64,000 bases of DNA, from NCBI RefSeq assembly GCF_049800915.1, contig NZ_JBNAFY010000001.1, positions 682,001 to 746,000 of the forward strand. The letters are read 5' to 3'. The translations under genes were made by a program, and so were the position numbers. The notes below the pieces were generated by a model. It was given only the letters and a program-made list of their open reading frames with translations, was not told the DNA's origin and ran no database searches. Source of the DNA: Amaricoccus macauensis_A (GTDB lineage Bacteria; Pseudomonadota; Alphaproteobacteria; Rhodobacterales; Rhodobacteraceae). Below are positions 26,091 through 36,222 of this stretch, in pieces (the stretch's first letter is position 1; every line of letters begins with the position of its first letter).

Positions 26091-28091
26091 ATGTTCAAGA
26101 AGATCCTGATCGCGAACCGCGGTGAAATCGCATGCCGCGTGATCAAGTCGGCCCGGAAAATGGGCATCAAGACGGTCGCGGTCTATTCCGACGCGGACTC
26201 CGAGGCGCTTCACGTTAAGATGGCGGATGAGGCCGTTCATATTGGCCCGCCCCCAGCGAACCAGTCCTACATCGTGATCGACAAGATCCTCGATGCGATC
26301 CGCCAGACGGGCGCTGAAGCTGTTCATCCGGGTTACGGTTTTCTCTCGGAGAGAGCCGAATTCGCGGAAGCTCTCGACAAGATGGGTGTCGCCTTTATTG
26401 GGCCTCCTGTTGGAGCCATCGAAGCAATGGGCGACAAGATCACGTCGAAAAAGCTCGCGGCAGAAGCAAACGTCAGCACGGTTCCGGGCTTCATGGGGCT
26501 GATCGATGACGCGGATCATGCGGTCAAGATTGCATCCGAAATCGGATATCCGGTGATGATCAAGGCTTCCGCCGGAGGCGGTGGTAAGGGGATGCGTATT
26601 GCCTGGAACGACGAAGAGGCTCGCGAGGGTTTCGAACGCTCCAAGTCCGAAGCAGCCAGTTCCTTTGGTGACGACAGGATCTTCATCGAGAAGTTCGTCA
26701 CGCAGCCGCGGCATATCGAAATTCAGGTTCTGGGCGACAAGCACGGCAACTGCATCTACCTGAACGAGCGCGAGTGCTCGATCCAGCGACGGAACCAGAA
26801 GGTGATCGAGGAAGCCCCCTCACCGTTTCTCGACGAGGAGACGCGCAAGGCCATGGGCGAACAGGCGGTCGCATTGGCCAAGGCTGTCGACTACTGTTCG
26901 GCCGGAACCGTCGAGTTCATCGTCGATGGTGACAGGAACTTCTACTTCCTCGAGATGAATACGCGCTTGCAGGTGGAACATCCTGTTACAGAGCTTATCA
27001 CCGGCATTGATCTCGTGGAACAGATGATCCGTGTAGCTGCAGGCGAGAAGCTTTCTATCGCGCAGACTGATGTGAGCATCAATGGATGGGCGATAGAAAG
27101 CAGGCTCTATGCCGAAGATCCCTACCGCAATTTCCTGCCCTCTATTGGGCGGCTCACTCGCTATCGCCCCCCGGAAGAGGTGGCCACGGACATTGTCGCC
27201 GTGCGGAACGATACGGGCGTGTTCGAAGGCGGCGAGATCTCGATGTATTACGACCCGATGATTGCCAAGCTCTGCACCTGGGCACCAGATCGGGGTGCGG
27301 CAATCGAGGCCATGCGGAATGCGCTCGATTCCTTCGAGGTGGAGGGGATCGGACACAACCTTCCGTTCCTGTCCGCGGTCATGGACCATCCCCGTTTCAT
27401 TTCCGGTGAAATTACCACGGCGTTCATTGCCGAGGAGTATCCGGAGGGATTTGCTGGTGCTACGCTGTCTGCGGAAACCCTGAAGAAACTCGCAGCGCTT
27501 GCCGCCCATCTCAATTATGTAAAAGAGCAGCGCGCAACGCAGATCTCGGGGGCAATGGCGTATCACCAACGGAAGCTCGGAGCCGAATGGAGTATTCTGC
27601 TCGACAAGGTCGAGCACCGGGTGAAGATTAACCCCGAGAGGGGAGAGAGCGACGTCTATTTTGACGACGGGTCCATGATCCAAGTCTGTTGCGACTGGGT
27701 GCCTGGGCATTTAATTGCGCACGCAACCCTTGATGGCGAGCCGCTGATCGCAAAGGTGCAGCTCATGCCGGGCTATATCCGGATGCGACACCGTGGCGCC
27801 GATATCAAGGTGAGGGCCTACACGCCACGCCACTCCGAGCTTGCCGCGTTGATGCCCGAAAAGCTTCCGCCGGACACCTCGAAGATGCTGCTTTGCCCGA
27901 TGCCGGGGCTAGTGGTTTCGATCAACGTCAAGCCGGGAGACGAGGTCTTCGACGGGCAGGCGCTTTGCACGGTTGAGGCAATGAAAATGGAGAACGTTCT
28001 GCGCGCCGAGCGGAAAGCGGTGGTCTCCAAGATTCTTGCAGAGCCGGGCGCAAGTCTTGCGGTCGATGAAGTTATCATGGAGTTCGAATAG
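26091..28091 (+). CDS. pccA: propionyl-CoA carboxylase alpha subunit (biotin carboxylase + biotin carrier)
   Basis: A 666-residue two-function subunit. Residues 1 to about 450 form the ATP-grasp biotin carboxylase (KILIANRGEIACRVI start, glycine loop SAGGGGKGMRIA, catalytic EMNTRLQVEHPVTE). A linker (BT-type) domain follows, and the C-terminus is a biotinyl carrier domain with the EAMKMEN motif, biotin on Lys 632. It pairs with PccB to make methylmalonyl-CoA. The ATG at 26091 follows GAGGTGAC. Confidence 0.97.
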   Translation: MFKKILIANRGEIACRVIKSARKMGIKTVAVYSDADSEALHVKMADEAVHIGPPPANQSYIVIDKILDAIRQTGAEAVHPGYGFLSERAEFAEALDKMGVAFIGPPVGAIEAMGDKITSKKLAAEANVSTVPGFMGLIDDADHAVKIASEIGYPVMIKASAGGGGKGMRIAWNDEEAREGFERSKSEAASSFGDDRIFIEKFVTQPRHIEIQVLGDKHGNCIYLNERECSIQRRNQKVIEEAPSPFLDEETRKAMGEQAVALAKAVDYCSAGTVEFIVDGDRNFYFLEMNTRLQVEHPVTELITGIDLVEQMIRVAAGEKLSIAQTDVSINGWAIESRLYAEDPYRNFLPSIGRLTRYRPPEEVATDIVAVRNDTGVFEGGEISMYYDPMIAKLCTWAPDRGAAIEAMRNALDSFEVEGIGHNLPFLSAVMDHPRFISGEITTAFIAEEYPEGFAGATLSAETLKKLAALAAHLNYVKEQRATQISGAMAYHQRKLGAEWSILLDKVEHRVKINPERGESDVYFDDGSMIQVCCDWVPGHLIAHATLDGEPLIAKVQLMPGYIRMRHRGADIKVRAYTPRHSELAALMPEKLPPDTSKMLLCPMPGLVVSINVKPGDEVFDGQALCTVEAMKMENVLRAERKAVVSKILAEPGASLAVDEVIMEFE

Positions 28092-28220
28092 GGTGCCGTG
28101 GTCCGTCGGCATACCCGCACCCCACGCCGGTCGGTCATCCGGCGGTGGGGGAGGCGGCGCAACCGAGGGGAGCGGAAGCGCCGCGTATCATCGGGGTCGA
28201 TGGACGAAAAGAGGCGCCCT

Positions 28221-28257
28221 GCCGGACACACCGACCGCGGGGTTTGGTGTGTCCGGC
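28221..28257. terminator. bidirectional terminator-like hairpin between pccA and the DUF4174 gene
   Basis: GCCGGACACACC and GGTGTGTCCGGC form a perfect 12-bp inverted repeat around a 13-base loop, lying between the 3' ends of the convergent genes ending at 28091 and 28278. Strong stem, symmetrical position, but no clear T-run on either side. Confidence 0.55.
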
Positions 28258-28277
28258 TGCGGACAGGGTAACTCTTA

Positions 28278-28754
28278 CTATGGCCGGAAAGACCCTGCTT
28301 CCTGTCGGCGTGACGGCAATCGATCAATGAGGTTGATAATTTCGCGGGCTGTGGTGGGGGCAGGACGCCGCTGCACCACCGAGCCGTCCTTGTCTATGAT
28401 AACCATGCCGAAACCGCGGGGACGAAGTTCTTGGCGAAGTGCCCCTCGGGCTTTGGGATCCGTGTCGACGAGAATCTCGACATCCCGGTCCTCAAGTTCG
28501 CCCCGGCGTTCTGAAAGCCATTCCATCTGCTGCTGGAAGCGGGGATCGTTCTGCGTATCTGCAAACACAACGACCGGGCGGGCGATCCAGAGAAGATCGC
28601 CGAGTGACGGCTGCTCCGCGGCGTCTGTGACGCTTTCGACGCCAACCGCCGCAACTTGTGCCATTTCCGTCCAGCCATCCTGGTCGGTCGCCGCGGAAAC
28701 CGGAAATGCGACGCCAAAAGCCGCGACTATCAAACCACCGAGAATGCGCATCAT
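28278..28754 (-). CDS. DUF4174-domain exported protein
   Basis: A 158-residue protein with a signal peptide (MMRILGGLIVAAFGVAFPVSAA) and a thioredoxin-like DUF4174 domain: ARPVVVFADTQNDPRF, a middle DVEILVDTDP strand and GFGMVIIDKDGSVVQRR. No CxxC redox motif is seen, so it is not a classical thioredoxin. AAGGAG lies 3 bases before the first ATG and 6 before the second, so translation may start at 28751. It is on the minus strand, inserted between pccA and the mutase gene. Function unknown. Confidence 0.85.
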   Translation of the reverse strand: MMRILGGLIVAAFGVAFPVSAATDQDGWTEMAQVAAVGVESVTDAAEQPSLGDLLWIARPVVVFADTQNDPRFQQQMEWLSERRGELEDRDVEILVDTDPKARGALRQELRPRGFGMVIIDKDGSVVQRRPAPTTAREIINLIDRLPSRRQEAGSFRP

Positions 28755-28874
28755 GAACTCCTTCCCCTCTAGATTTAGTCGGAATTCGTCAGGATGCGAG
28801 AAGGAATTTTCAGAAACGACCGAAGCGGCATTTGGGGGGAATCCACCGCTTCGGAAGCCGCGAGGAATGACGCC

Positions 28875-31016
28875 ATGAGCAAGCCTGATATCGCGAAATG
28901 GGAAGCGCTGGCCGAGAAGGAACTGAAGGCGCGAAGCCTTGAGGACCTGAAATGGAAAACGCTGGAGGGCATCGAGGTCAAACCGCTCTATACGAGCGCC
29001 GATACCGCGGAAATGGAGGAAACTCTGCCTGGTGTCGCTCCATTCACCCGGGGCGTCCGCGCCACGATGTATGCTGGCCGGCCCTGGACGATCCGGCAAT
29101 ATGCGGGCTTCTCGACAGCCGAGGAGTCCAATGCTTTTTACCGTAAGGCACTTGCTGCAGGACAGCAGGGCGTATCGGTCGCGTTCGATCTCGCAACGCA
29201 CCGTGGATACGACAGCGATCACGAGCGGGTCGTGGGCGATGTTGGCAAGGCCGGCGTGGCGATCGACTCGGTCGAAGACATGAAGATCCTGTTCGACGGC
29301 ATTCCGCTCGATCAGGTCTCCGTCTCCATGACCATGAACGGCGCCGTCATTCCAACCTTGGCGAACTTCATCGTGACCGGTGAAGAGCAGGGACACGATC
29401 GCAGCGTGTTGTCTGGCACGATCCAGAACGACATCCTCAAGGAGTTCATGGTCCGCAATACCTATATCTACCCGCCCGAGCCTTCGATGCGGATCATTGC
29501 GGATATCATCGAATACACTTCAAATGAGATGCCGCGCTTCAATTCAATCTCGATTTCCGGCTACCATATGCAAGAGGCCGGTGCGAACCTCGTCCAGGAA
29601 TTGGCCTATACCCTCGCGGACGGGCGAGAGTATGTCCGGACAGCCATGGCCGCCGGGATGGATATCGACAAGTTCGCGGGAAGGTTGAGTTTCTTCTTTG
29701 CCATCGGCATGAACTTTTTCATGGAGGCTGCCAAACTGCGCGCGGCAAGGCTGCTTTGGGATCGGATCATGACCGATCTCGGCGCGCAGAATGCCCGCTC
29801 CAAGATGCTACGCACCCATTGCCAGACCAGCGGAGTGAGCCTTCAGGAGCAGGATCCCTACAACAACGTCATTCGGACGGCCTACGAAGCTATGAGTGCC
29901 GTGCTCGGCGGAACTCAATCGCTCCATACCAATGCGCTTGACGAGGCGATCGCCTTGCCCACGGAGTTCTCGGCCCGTATCGCCCGAAATACTCAGCTCA
30001 TTCTCCAGGAAGAGACCGGTGTAACGAAGGTCGTGGATCCGTTGGCCGGTTCCTACTATGTCGAGGCGCTTACGAAGGAACTGGCCGACAAAGCGTGGGA
30101 ACTCATCGAGGAAGTCGAGGAGATGGGTGGCATGACCAAAGCCGTGGCGAGCGGCATGCCCAAGCTCCGCATCGAGGAAACGGCAGCCCGGCGGCAGGCG
30201 CTGATCGACCGCGGCGATGATGTTATAGTTGGGGTGAACAAATACCGTCTCAGTGCAGAAGACCCCATCGACATCCTCGATATTGACAATGCCAAGGTGC
30301 GCGAGAGCCAGATTGCGCGCATCGAAAGGGTGCGGGCCTCGCGCGATGCGGGCGCCTGCGAAGCCGCATTGAATGAACTCACGCGCCGCGCATCCGAGGG
30401 GGGCAACCTGCTCGAAGCCGCGGTCGAAGCGGCGCGGGCGCGCGCCACGGTCGGAGAGATCTCGATGGCAATGGAGAAGGTATTCGGACGGCACAGGGCC
30501 GAGGTCAAGACGCTCGCGGGTGTCTATGGTGCGGCCTATGAGGGCGATGAGGGCTTTGAGGCCATCCAGAAGGATGTCGAGGCCTTTGCGGATGAGGAAG
30601 GGCGGCGACCGAGAATGCTGGTCGTCAAGATGGGTCAGGATGGCCATGATCGCGGAGCCAAGGTCATCGCCACAGCGTTCGCCGATATTGGTTTCGATGT
30701 GGATGTGGGGCCATTGTTCCAGACGCCGGAAGAGGCAGCTCAGGATGCAGTAGATAATGATGTCCACGTCATCGGCATTTCCAGCCAGGCAGCGGGTCAC
30801 AAAACTCTTGCGCCCAAGCTCATCGAGGCCCTGAAGGCAAACGGGGCAGGCGATATCCTAGTGATTTGTGGCGGCGTTATTCCGCAGCAGGACTATGATT
30901 ATCTGAAGAGTGCAGGGGTCAGTGCGATCTTCGGTCCCGGCACCAATATTCCGGACGCGGCACGCGACATTCTGGACCTCATCCGAGCGGCCCGATCCAA
31001 GACTGCCGCGGAATAA
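28875..31016 (+). CDS. scpA: methylmalonyl-CoA mutase (adenosylcobalamin-dependent)
   Basis: A 713-residue mutase that converts (R)-methylmalonyl-CoA to succinyl-CoA. The N-terminal TIM barrel has the family blocks WTIRQYAGFSTAEESNAFY and SVSMTMNGAVIP. The C-terminal B12 domain begins near residue 580 with the base-off motif GQDGHDRGAKVI, whose His coordinates cobalt. The single large chain is the alpha-type subunit and is complete. ATG 28875 (MSKPDIAKW) is chosen over 28794 because of the GAGGA ribosome site and family alignment. No methylmalonyl-CoA epimerase is in the window. Confidence 0.96.
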   Translation: MSKPDIAKWEALAEKELKARSLEDLKWKTLEGIEVKPLYTSADTAEMEETLPGVAPFTRGVRATMYAGRPWTIRQYAGFSTAEESNAFYRKALAAGQQGVSVAFDLATHRGYDSDHERVVGDVGKAGVAIDSVEDMKILFDGIPLDQVSVSMTMNGAVIPTLANFIVTGEEQGHDRSVLSGTIQNDILKEFMVRNTYIYPPEPSMRIIADIIEYTSNEMPRFNSISISGYHMQEAGANLVQELAYTLADGREYVRTAMAAGMDIDKFAGRLSFFFAIGMNFFMEAAKLRAARLLWDRIMTDLGAQNARSKMLRTHCQTSGVSLQEQDPYNNVIRTAYEAMSAVLGGTQSLHTNALDEAIALPTEFSARIARNTQLILQEETGVTKVVDPLAGSYYVEALTKELADKAWELIEEVEEMGGMTKAVASGMPKLRIEETAARRQALIDRGDDVIVGVNKYRLSAEDPIDILDIDNAKVRESQIARIERVRASRDAGACEAALNELTRRASEGGNLLEAAVEAARARATVGEISMAMEKVFGRHRAEVKTLAGVYGAAYEGDEGFEAIQKDVEAFADEEGRRPRMLVVKMGQDGHDRGAKVIATAFADIGFDVDVGPLFQTPEEAAQDAVDNDVHVIGISSQAAGHKTLAPKLIEALKANGAGDILVICGGVIPQQDYDYLKSAGVSAIFGPGTNIPDAARDILDLIRAARSKTAAE

Positions 31017-31049
31017 AGTTCCGTACGGTCTGAGATGATTGAGATCATG

Positions 31050-31123
31050 GCGGAGGCCCGAGGCTTGGGGTTTCCTCCGCAAGAAAGTGCCGGATCCGCC
31101 AGCAATCGACACGACGCTGGCGG
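31050..31123 (+). terminator. two successive hairpins after methylmalonyl-CoA mutase
   Basis: GCGGAGG...CCTCCGC (31050-31080) and CCGCCAGC...GCTGGCGG (31096-31123, perfect 8-bp arms, 12-base loop) lie in the 163-bp gap before maeB. Either could end the pcc-mutase transcript; no strong T-run follows. Confidence 0.4.
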
Positions 31124-31179
31124 CAGGAGCGGCTGTGAGCTAAGCAGCAACAACTGCAACAGCTTCGGGGAACTTAGGG

Positions 31180-33459
31180 ATGGAAAACGGCACGAAGGAA
31201 AGTGTGCGGCAGGCGGCGCTCAATTATCATGCGTTGCCAAAGCCCGGCAAGCTCGAGATCCGTGCGACCAAGCCGCTCGCCAATCAGCACGACCTGTCTC
31301 GCGCCTACAGCCCCGGTGTCGCGGAGGCATGTCTCGAAATTCAGTCCGACCCGGTATCGGCGGCAAAATACACCGCCCGGGGCAATCTAGTTGCCGTGGT
31401 CTCGAACGGCTCCGCGGTTCTCGGCCTGGGAAATATCGGCGCGCTGGCATCCAAGCCGGTAATGGAGGGCAAGGCGGTTCTCTTCAAGAAGTTCGCCAAC
31501 ATTGACTGCTTCGACATCGAGGTGGATCAGAAGGACCCGGAGAAGTTGGCCGAGATCGTCTGCGCGCTAGAGCCTTCGTTCGGTGCGATCAATCTCGAAG
31601 ACATCAAGGCTCCTGATTGCTTTGTTGTCGAGCGGCTGTGCCGCGAGAGAATGAACATTCCCGTTTTCCACGACGATCAGCACGGTACGGCGATCGTTGT
31701 CGGTGCGGCGGCGACCAACGCCTTGAAACTGGTCGGCAAAAAGTTCGAGGACATAAAGATCGTCTCGACCGGAGGCGGCGCCGCAGGCATCGCATGCCTA
31801 AACATGCTGCTGAAACTTGGTGCGAAACGAGAGAATGTTTGGCTGTGCGACATCCATGGACTGGTCCACGAAGGCCGGGAAGTCGACATGAACCCGGAAA
31901 AAGCGGCCTATGCGCAGAATTCGGACCTGCGCACGCTGGATGACGTGATCGATGGAGCGGATCTCTTCCTCGGGCTGTCAGGTCCAAACGTGCTCAAGCC
32001 GGAAATGGTTGCAAAGATGGTCGATGAGCCGATCATTTTTGCCCTCGCCAACCCAAATCCCGAAATTGATCCGCAAGCCGCGCGCGCGGTGAACCACAAA
32101 GCCATCATCGCTACCGGTCGCTCGGACTATCCGAACCAGGTGAACAATGTCCTGTGCTTCCCGTTCATCTTCCGCGGAGCGCTCGATGTCGGTGCAACTG
32201 AGATCAACGATGCCATGCAGATTGCCTGCGTGGAAGGAATTGCCGAACTCGCCCGCGTTTCATCCTCTGCCGAAGCCGCGGCGGCCTATCAGGGAGAACG
32301 GCTCGTCTTCGGGCGCAACTACCTGATCCCAAAACCATTTGATGTGCGCCTGCTGGCAATTGTTGCGGGTGCCGTGGCGAAGGCTGCCATGGCAAGCGGG
32401 GTTGCCGAGCGGCCCGTCGAAGACATTGAGGCCTACAAGGAAAGTCTCAACCAGTCTGTCTACCGGACCGCGCTCATCATGCGGCCTGTTTTCGATGCAG
32501 CCAGCCAAGGTGTCCGGCGGATCGTCTTCGCAGAAGGTGAGGATGAACGCGTGCTTCGTGCGGTTCAGGGCATGCGTGAGAACGGTGTGGATCGACCAAT
32601 CCTGATCGGCCGACCGGACGTGATCGAGTCGCGCTGTGAACGCGAAGCCATTCCAATCAAAGTGGATCGTGATTTCGAGGTGGTGAACCCTGAACACGAC
32701 CCTCGGTTCCGAGAGTATTGGGAGACCTATCACGCTCACCTTCAGCGTCGTGGCATCACACCCGATCTGGCTAAGGCAATCATGCGGACCAACACCACAG
32801 CGATCGCCTCGGTCATGGTACACCGGGGTGAGGCAGACAGCTTGATCTGCGGCACCTTCGGTCTCTATCTCTGGCACCTCAAATATGTGCGGGAAATGCT
32901 GGCAGATCGGCATCTGAAGCCCGTCGGGGCGCTTTCGCTGATGATCACGGAGCGGGGCCCGATTTTCGTATCTGATACGCATGTGCATCCAGAGCCGACG
33001 GCCGAGCATATTGCCGAGACCACGATCGCGACCGCACGGCATGTTCGCCGTTTCGGTCTGGAACCGCAGATCGCGCTTTGCTCCCATTCGCAATTCGGCA
33101 ACCTGGATACGGATTCAGGACGTCGCATGCGCGAGGCCCTGGAAATTCTCGACGATCACGATCTCGATTTTGTTTACGAGGGAGAAATGCATTCGGATGC
33201 CGCGCTAGAGGCATCTCTGCGCGAGCGCATTTTCCCAAATTCCCGGCTCAAAGGGGCGGCCAACGCACTCGTTTTCGCAAACACCGACGCTGCGAGTGCC
33301 GTGCGAAACATCATGAAAGTGGTGGCCAATGGCCTCGAAGTCGGCCCGATCCTCATGGGTATGGGCAACAAGGCGCATATCGTCACGCCATCAATCACGG
33401 CGCGCGGACTGCTCAACATCGCTGCGCTCGCGGGCGCTCCGGTGCAATCATATGGATAG
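31180..33459 (+). CDS. maeB: NADP-dependent malic enzyme with C-terminal phosphotransacetylase-like domain (MaeB)
   Basis: A 759-residue large-type malic enzyme that decarboxylates malate to pyruvate with NADP+. Residues about 1-430 are the malic N/NAD domains (SRAYSPGVAEACLEI, GSAVLGLGNIGALASKPVMEGK, FHDDQHGTAIVV, STGGGAAGIACL). Residues about 440-759 form the phosphotransacetylase-like regulatory domain (RRIVFAEGEDERVLRAVQ). It drains C4 acids generated from propionyl-CoA to pyruvate, fitting its place between mutase and prpE. ATG 31180 gives the normal start. Confidence 0.95.
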   Translation: MENGTKESVRQAALNYHALPKPGKLEIRATKPLANQHDLSRAYSPGVAEACLEIQSDPVSAAKYTARGNLVAVVSNGSAVLGLGNIGALASKPVMEGKAVLFKKFANIDCFDIEVDQKDPEKLAEIVCALEPSFGAINLEDIKAPDCFVVERLCRERMNIPVFHDDQHGTAIVVGAAATNALKLVGKKFEDIKIVSTGGGAAGIACLNMLLKLGAKRENVWLCDIHGLVHEGREVDMNPEKAAYAQNSDLRTLDDVIDGADLFLGLSGPNVLKPEMVAKMVDEPIIFALANPNPEIDPQAARAVNHKAIIATGRSDYPNQVNNVLCFPFIFRGALDVGATEINDAMQIACVEGIAELARVSSSAEAAAAYQGERLVFGRNYLIPKPFDVRLLAIVAGAVAKAAMASGVAERPVEDIEAYKESLNQSVYRTALIMRPVFDAASQGVRRIVFAEGEDERVLRAVQGMRENGVDRPILIGRPDVIESRCEREAIPIKVDRDFEVVNPEHDPRFREYWETYHAHLQRRGITPDLAKAIMRTNTTAIASVMVHRGEADSLICGTFGLYLWHLKYVREMLADRHLKPVGALSLMITERGPIFVSDTHVHPEPTAEHIAETTIATARHVRRFGLEPQIALCSHSQFGNLDTDSGRRMREALEILDDHDLDFVYEGEMHSDAALEASLRERIFPNSRLKGAANALVFANTDAASAVRNIMKVVANGLEVGPILMGMGNKAHIVTPSITARGLLNIAALAGAPVQSYG

Positions 33460-33510
33460 CCGAAGCGGCAGATAGGCCGCAGCGGCTGAACGCGAAAGGG
33501 GGAGGGTCCC

Positions 33511-35406
33511 ATGGCATACAGCGACATCTACGAGGGTTGGCAAAAAGACCCCGAGGCATTCTGGCTCCAAGCAGCAGAGGCCATCGACTGGGTCAGTCCG
33601 CCGCAGAAGGCGCTCGATGACAGCAACCCTCCGCTCTATGGCTGGTTCAGCGATGCGGTCTGCAATGTTTGCTACAACGCGGTTGACCGTCACGTGGAAG
33701 CCGGAAACGGCGACCGCGTGGCAATCATCTATGACAGCCCAATCACGGGCGCCAATGCCAAGATCACCTTCCGCGAACTTCAGGAAAAGACAGCAGCACT
33801 GGCCGGCGCACTTGCCGGAAAGGGTGTGGTGAAGGGCGACCGGGTCATTATCTACATGCCCATGGTCCCTGAGGCGCTCGTCGCTATGCTGGCTTGCGCG
33901 CGGCTGGGCGCGATCCATTCGGTCGTGTTTGGGGGCTTTGCCGGCCCTGAACTTGCTGTCCGGATCGAGGACGCCAGGCCGAAGGCGATCATCGCCTCAT
34001 CCTGCGGTATCGAACCGGGTCGCGTCATTGCCTACAAGCCGATGCTCGATCAGGCCATCGAACTCTCAAGCCACAAGCCCGATTTCTGCGTGATCTTTCA
34101 GCGACCCGAGCAGGAGGTCGAACTGACCGAAGGCCGGGACGTCAACTGGGTAAAATTCGTCGAAGGCGTTACGCCTGCTCCCTGCGCGGACGTGGGTGGG
34201 ATGGACCCGCTTTATATTCTCTATACGTCCGGGACGACTGGCCAACCCAAAGGCGTGGTGCGCCCGTCTGCGGGTTATATGGTCTCGTTGATGTGGACCA
34301 TGAAGAGCATATACGACGTCGAAGGTGGTGACGTGTTCTGGAGTGCCTCGGATGTGGGATGGGTCGTCGGACATTCTTATATCTGCTATGGCCCGCTTCT
34401 CGCTGGCGCGACTACGATTGTCTTCGAAGGCAAGCCTGTCGGCACGCCGGACGCTGGAACCTTCTGGCGTGTAATCAATGAGCACGGAGTCAAGAGCTTC
34501 TTCACGGCCCCAACGGCTTTCCGGGCAATCAAGCGTGAAGACTCGAACGGTGAGTTCGTCAAGAAATACGATCTTTCCACGCTCAAGGGCCTGTTCCTTG
34601 CCGGGGAACGTGCCGACCCTGACACAATCATCTGGGCGCAGGATCACCTCAAGGTGCCGGTGATCGATCATTGGTGGCAAACGGAAACCGGATGGGCCAT
34701 AGCGGCCAACCCAATGGGGATCGAGTTGTTGCCGATCAAGCTGGGCTCGCCGACCGTTCCGATGCCCGGATACGACGTGCAGATCCTAAGCGATGAGGGC
34801 CATCCACTTCCGCCGAATGAACTCGGTGCGGTTGCGATCAAACTGCCGATGCCCCCGGGAACGCTCTCCACGCTCTGGAATGCAGAGAAGCGCTATATAA
34901 GTTCCTACCTGACGACGTTCCCTGGCTACTATGAAACCGGAGATGCCGGGATCATCGATGAGGATGGGTATCTCGCGATCATGGCGCGTACCGACGACGT
35001 GATCAACGTTGCCGGGCACAGGCTCTCGACCGGAGCGATGGAGGAGGTCTTGGCCAATCATCCGGATGTTGCGGAATGCGCGGTCATCGGTGTTGCGGAT
35101 TCGCTCAAGGGGCAGTTGCCCATGGGGTTCCTGTGCCTCAACAAAGGATGTGACCGCGACCATGACGAAATTTCGCGGGAATGCGTCAAGCTAGTTCGTG
35201 AGAAGATCGGTCCAGTTGCGGCCTTCAAGACCGCCATCGTCGTTGATCGCCTACCCAAGACGCGCTCAGGCAAGATCTTGCGCGGCGTCATGGCCAAGAT
35301 CGCCGATGGTCAGGACTACAAGATGCCTGCAACGATCGATGATCCGGCGATCCTTGGGGAAATCGAAGAGTCGCTTGCCAGCATTGGATACGCGCAAGAA
35401 GCCTGA
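33511..35406 (+). CDS. prpE: propionyl-CoA synthetase (PrpE)
   Basis: A 631-residue acyl-adenylate-forming enzyme that activates propionate with ATP and CoA. It has the P-loop-like YTSGTTGQPKGVV (about residue 234), HWWQTETGW, the hinge and adenylate motif YETGDAGIIDEDGY, VAGHRLSTG and the catalytic Lys in PKTRSGKILR (about residue 590). The start AYSDIYEGWQKDPEAFW is typical of PrpE rather than acetyl-CoA synthetase. A GGGGGAGG ribosome site precedes the ATG. It completes the propionate-to-succinyl-CoA route. Confidence 0.95.
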   Translation: MAYSDIYEGWQKDPEAFWLQAAEAIDWVSPPQKALDDSNPPLYGWFSDAVCNVCYNAVDRHVEAGNGDRVAIIYDSPITGANAKITFRELQEKTAALAGALAGKGVVKGDRVIIYMPMVPEALVAMLACARLGAIHSVVFGGFAGPELAVRIEDARPKAIIASSCGIEPGRVIAYKPMLDQAIELSSHKPDFCVIFQRPEQEVELTEGRDVNWVKFVEGVTPAPCADVGGMDPLYILYTSGTTGQPKGVVRPSAGYMVSLMWTMKSIYDVEGGDVFWSASDVGWVVGHSYICYGPLLAGATTIVFEGKPVGTPDAGTFWRVINEHGVKSFFTAPTAFRAIKREDSNGEFVKKYDLSTLKGLFLAGERADPDTIIWAQDHLKVPVIDHWWQTETGWAIAANPMGIELLPIKLGSPTVPMPGYDVQILSDEGHPLPPNELGAVAIKLPMPPGTLSTLWNAEKRYISSYLTTFPGYYETGDAGIIDEDGYLAIMARTDDVINVAGHRLSTGAMEEVLANHPDVAECAVIGVADSLKGQLPMGFLCLNKGCDRDHDEISRECVKLVREKIGPVAAFKTAIVVDRLPKTRSGKILRGVMAKIADGQDYKMPATIDDPAILGEIEESLASIGYAQEA

Positions 35407-35704
35407 TCCGGTTCCAGGTCCCGTTTGACCGAAAACCCGTCGCACTCGCTCTAGGGCTGGATCGGCCCTGGAACCTCAGGGGTCTCTCGGTCAGGGCAAC
35501 GCAACCAAGACCCAAATTATGGAGGCAGGCGGAACGCTGACTTTCCGTTTGGCACGCTTCCATCTTTTTTGCCCGAAAGCTTGACGAATATCTGGCAGGA
35601 CCTGCTTTGAGTTGTCATAATCGTTTGGCGATGGTTATGACGACAAAGCCTACCTCTCCGACCCTGTCGGCCGGGGATCAGATGGCTGGCAGGGGCGTGG
35701 GACT
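35407..35704. other. 298-bp gap without a gene
   Basis: No ORF with family features. TGGCAGGACCTGC at about 35600 resembles a sigma-54 promoter but the GG-GC spacing is too short. The stretch should contain the promoter for the signalling cassette that follows. Confidence 0.5.
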
Positions 35705-36217
35705 GTGTTGACACTGGCAAACCGATGGAGTCCGTCCGCTCTCAACTTGGGGCTGGCGGTTGTCATATGGGCGCTAATTGCCCAAGCAGCGTTTGCGAAT
35801 GACGTCGCGCTGGTTCTGAGCCGCGGAACGGGCGATCCAGAAGATACGCTTGAGTTCACGCTTGCGGAGCTCGACGCGCTTCCCCAATCGACAATCAGAA
35901 CTGAGAACGAATTTGCCGACGGGATGACGACTTATCGGGGGCCGCTCGTGCGTGATGTGCTCGAGCACCTGGGTATTGGAGATGCAGCTTTGCTGCGCTT
36001 TATCGCGGCAAACGATTACTTCGTCGATATACCTGCGTCTGATTTCAGGCGCTACAATGCAATTTTGGCAATGGAAGCTGATGGTACCCGCCTTTCGCGA
36101 CGCGACAAGGGACCCCTTTGGTTGATGTATCCCCTGACAGACCACCCCGAGCTGCAGGGCGATCCGGTGTACATTACCCGTCTGATCTGGCAGCTCGTCC
36201 GGATTGAGGCTCTCTGA
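35705..36217 (+). CDS. exported molybdopterin-oxidoreductase-fold protein, cofactor ligand missing
   Basis: A 170-residue protein with a signal peptide (cleavage near AAFAND, residue about 32) and the C-terminal pattern of small sulfite-oxidase-fold (SUOX) domains: LEFTLAELDALPQSTI, YRGPLVRDVLEHLG, FVDIPASDF and GPLWLMYPL. The mature protein has no cysteine, so it cannot ligate molybdenum as sulfite oxidases do. A binding or sensing role is more likely than catalysis. The start codon is GTG at 35705. It lies 5 bp from a membrane histidine kinase gene, suggesting it supplies a periplasmic signal to that kinase. Confidence 0.8.
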   Translation: MLTLANRWSPSALNLGLAVVIWALIAQAAFANDVALVLSRGTGDPEDTLEFTLAELDALPQSTIRTENEFADGMTTYRGPLVRDVLEHLGIGDAALLRFIAANDYFVDIPASDFRRYNAILAMEADGTRLSRRDKGPLWLMYPLTDHPELQGDPVYITRLIWQLVRIEAL

Positions 36218-36222
36218 TCGCG

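Noticed and set aside
35595..35620. Possible sigma-54 promoter TGGCAGGACCTGC
   Set aside because: The GG-to-GC spacing is two bases shorter than the required 10 bp.
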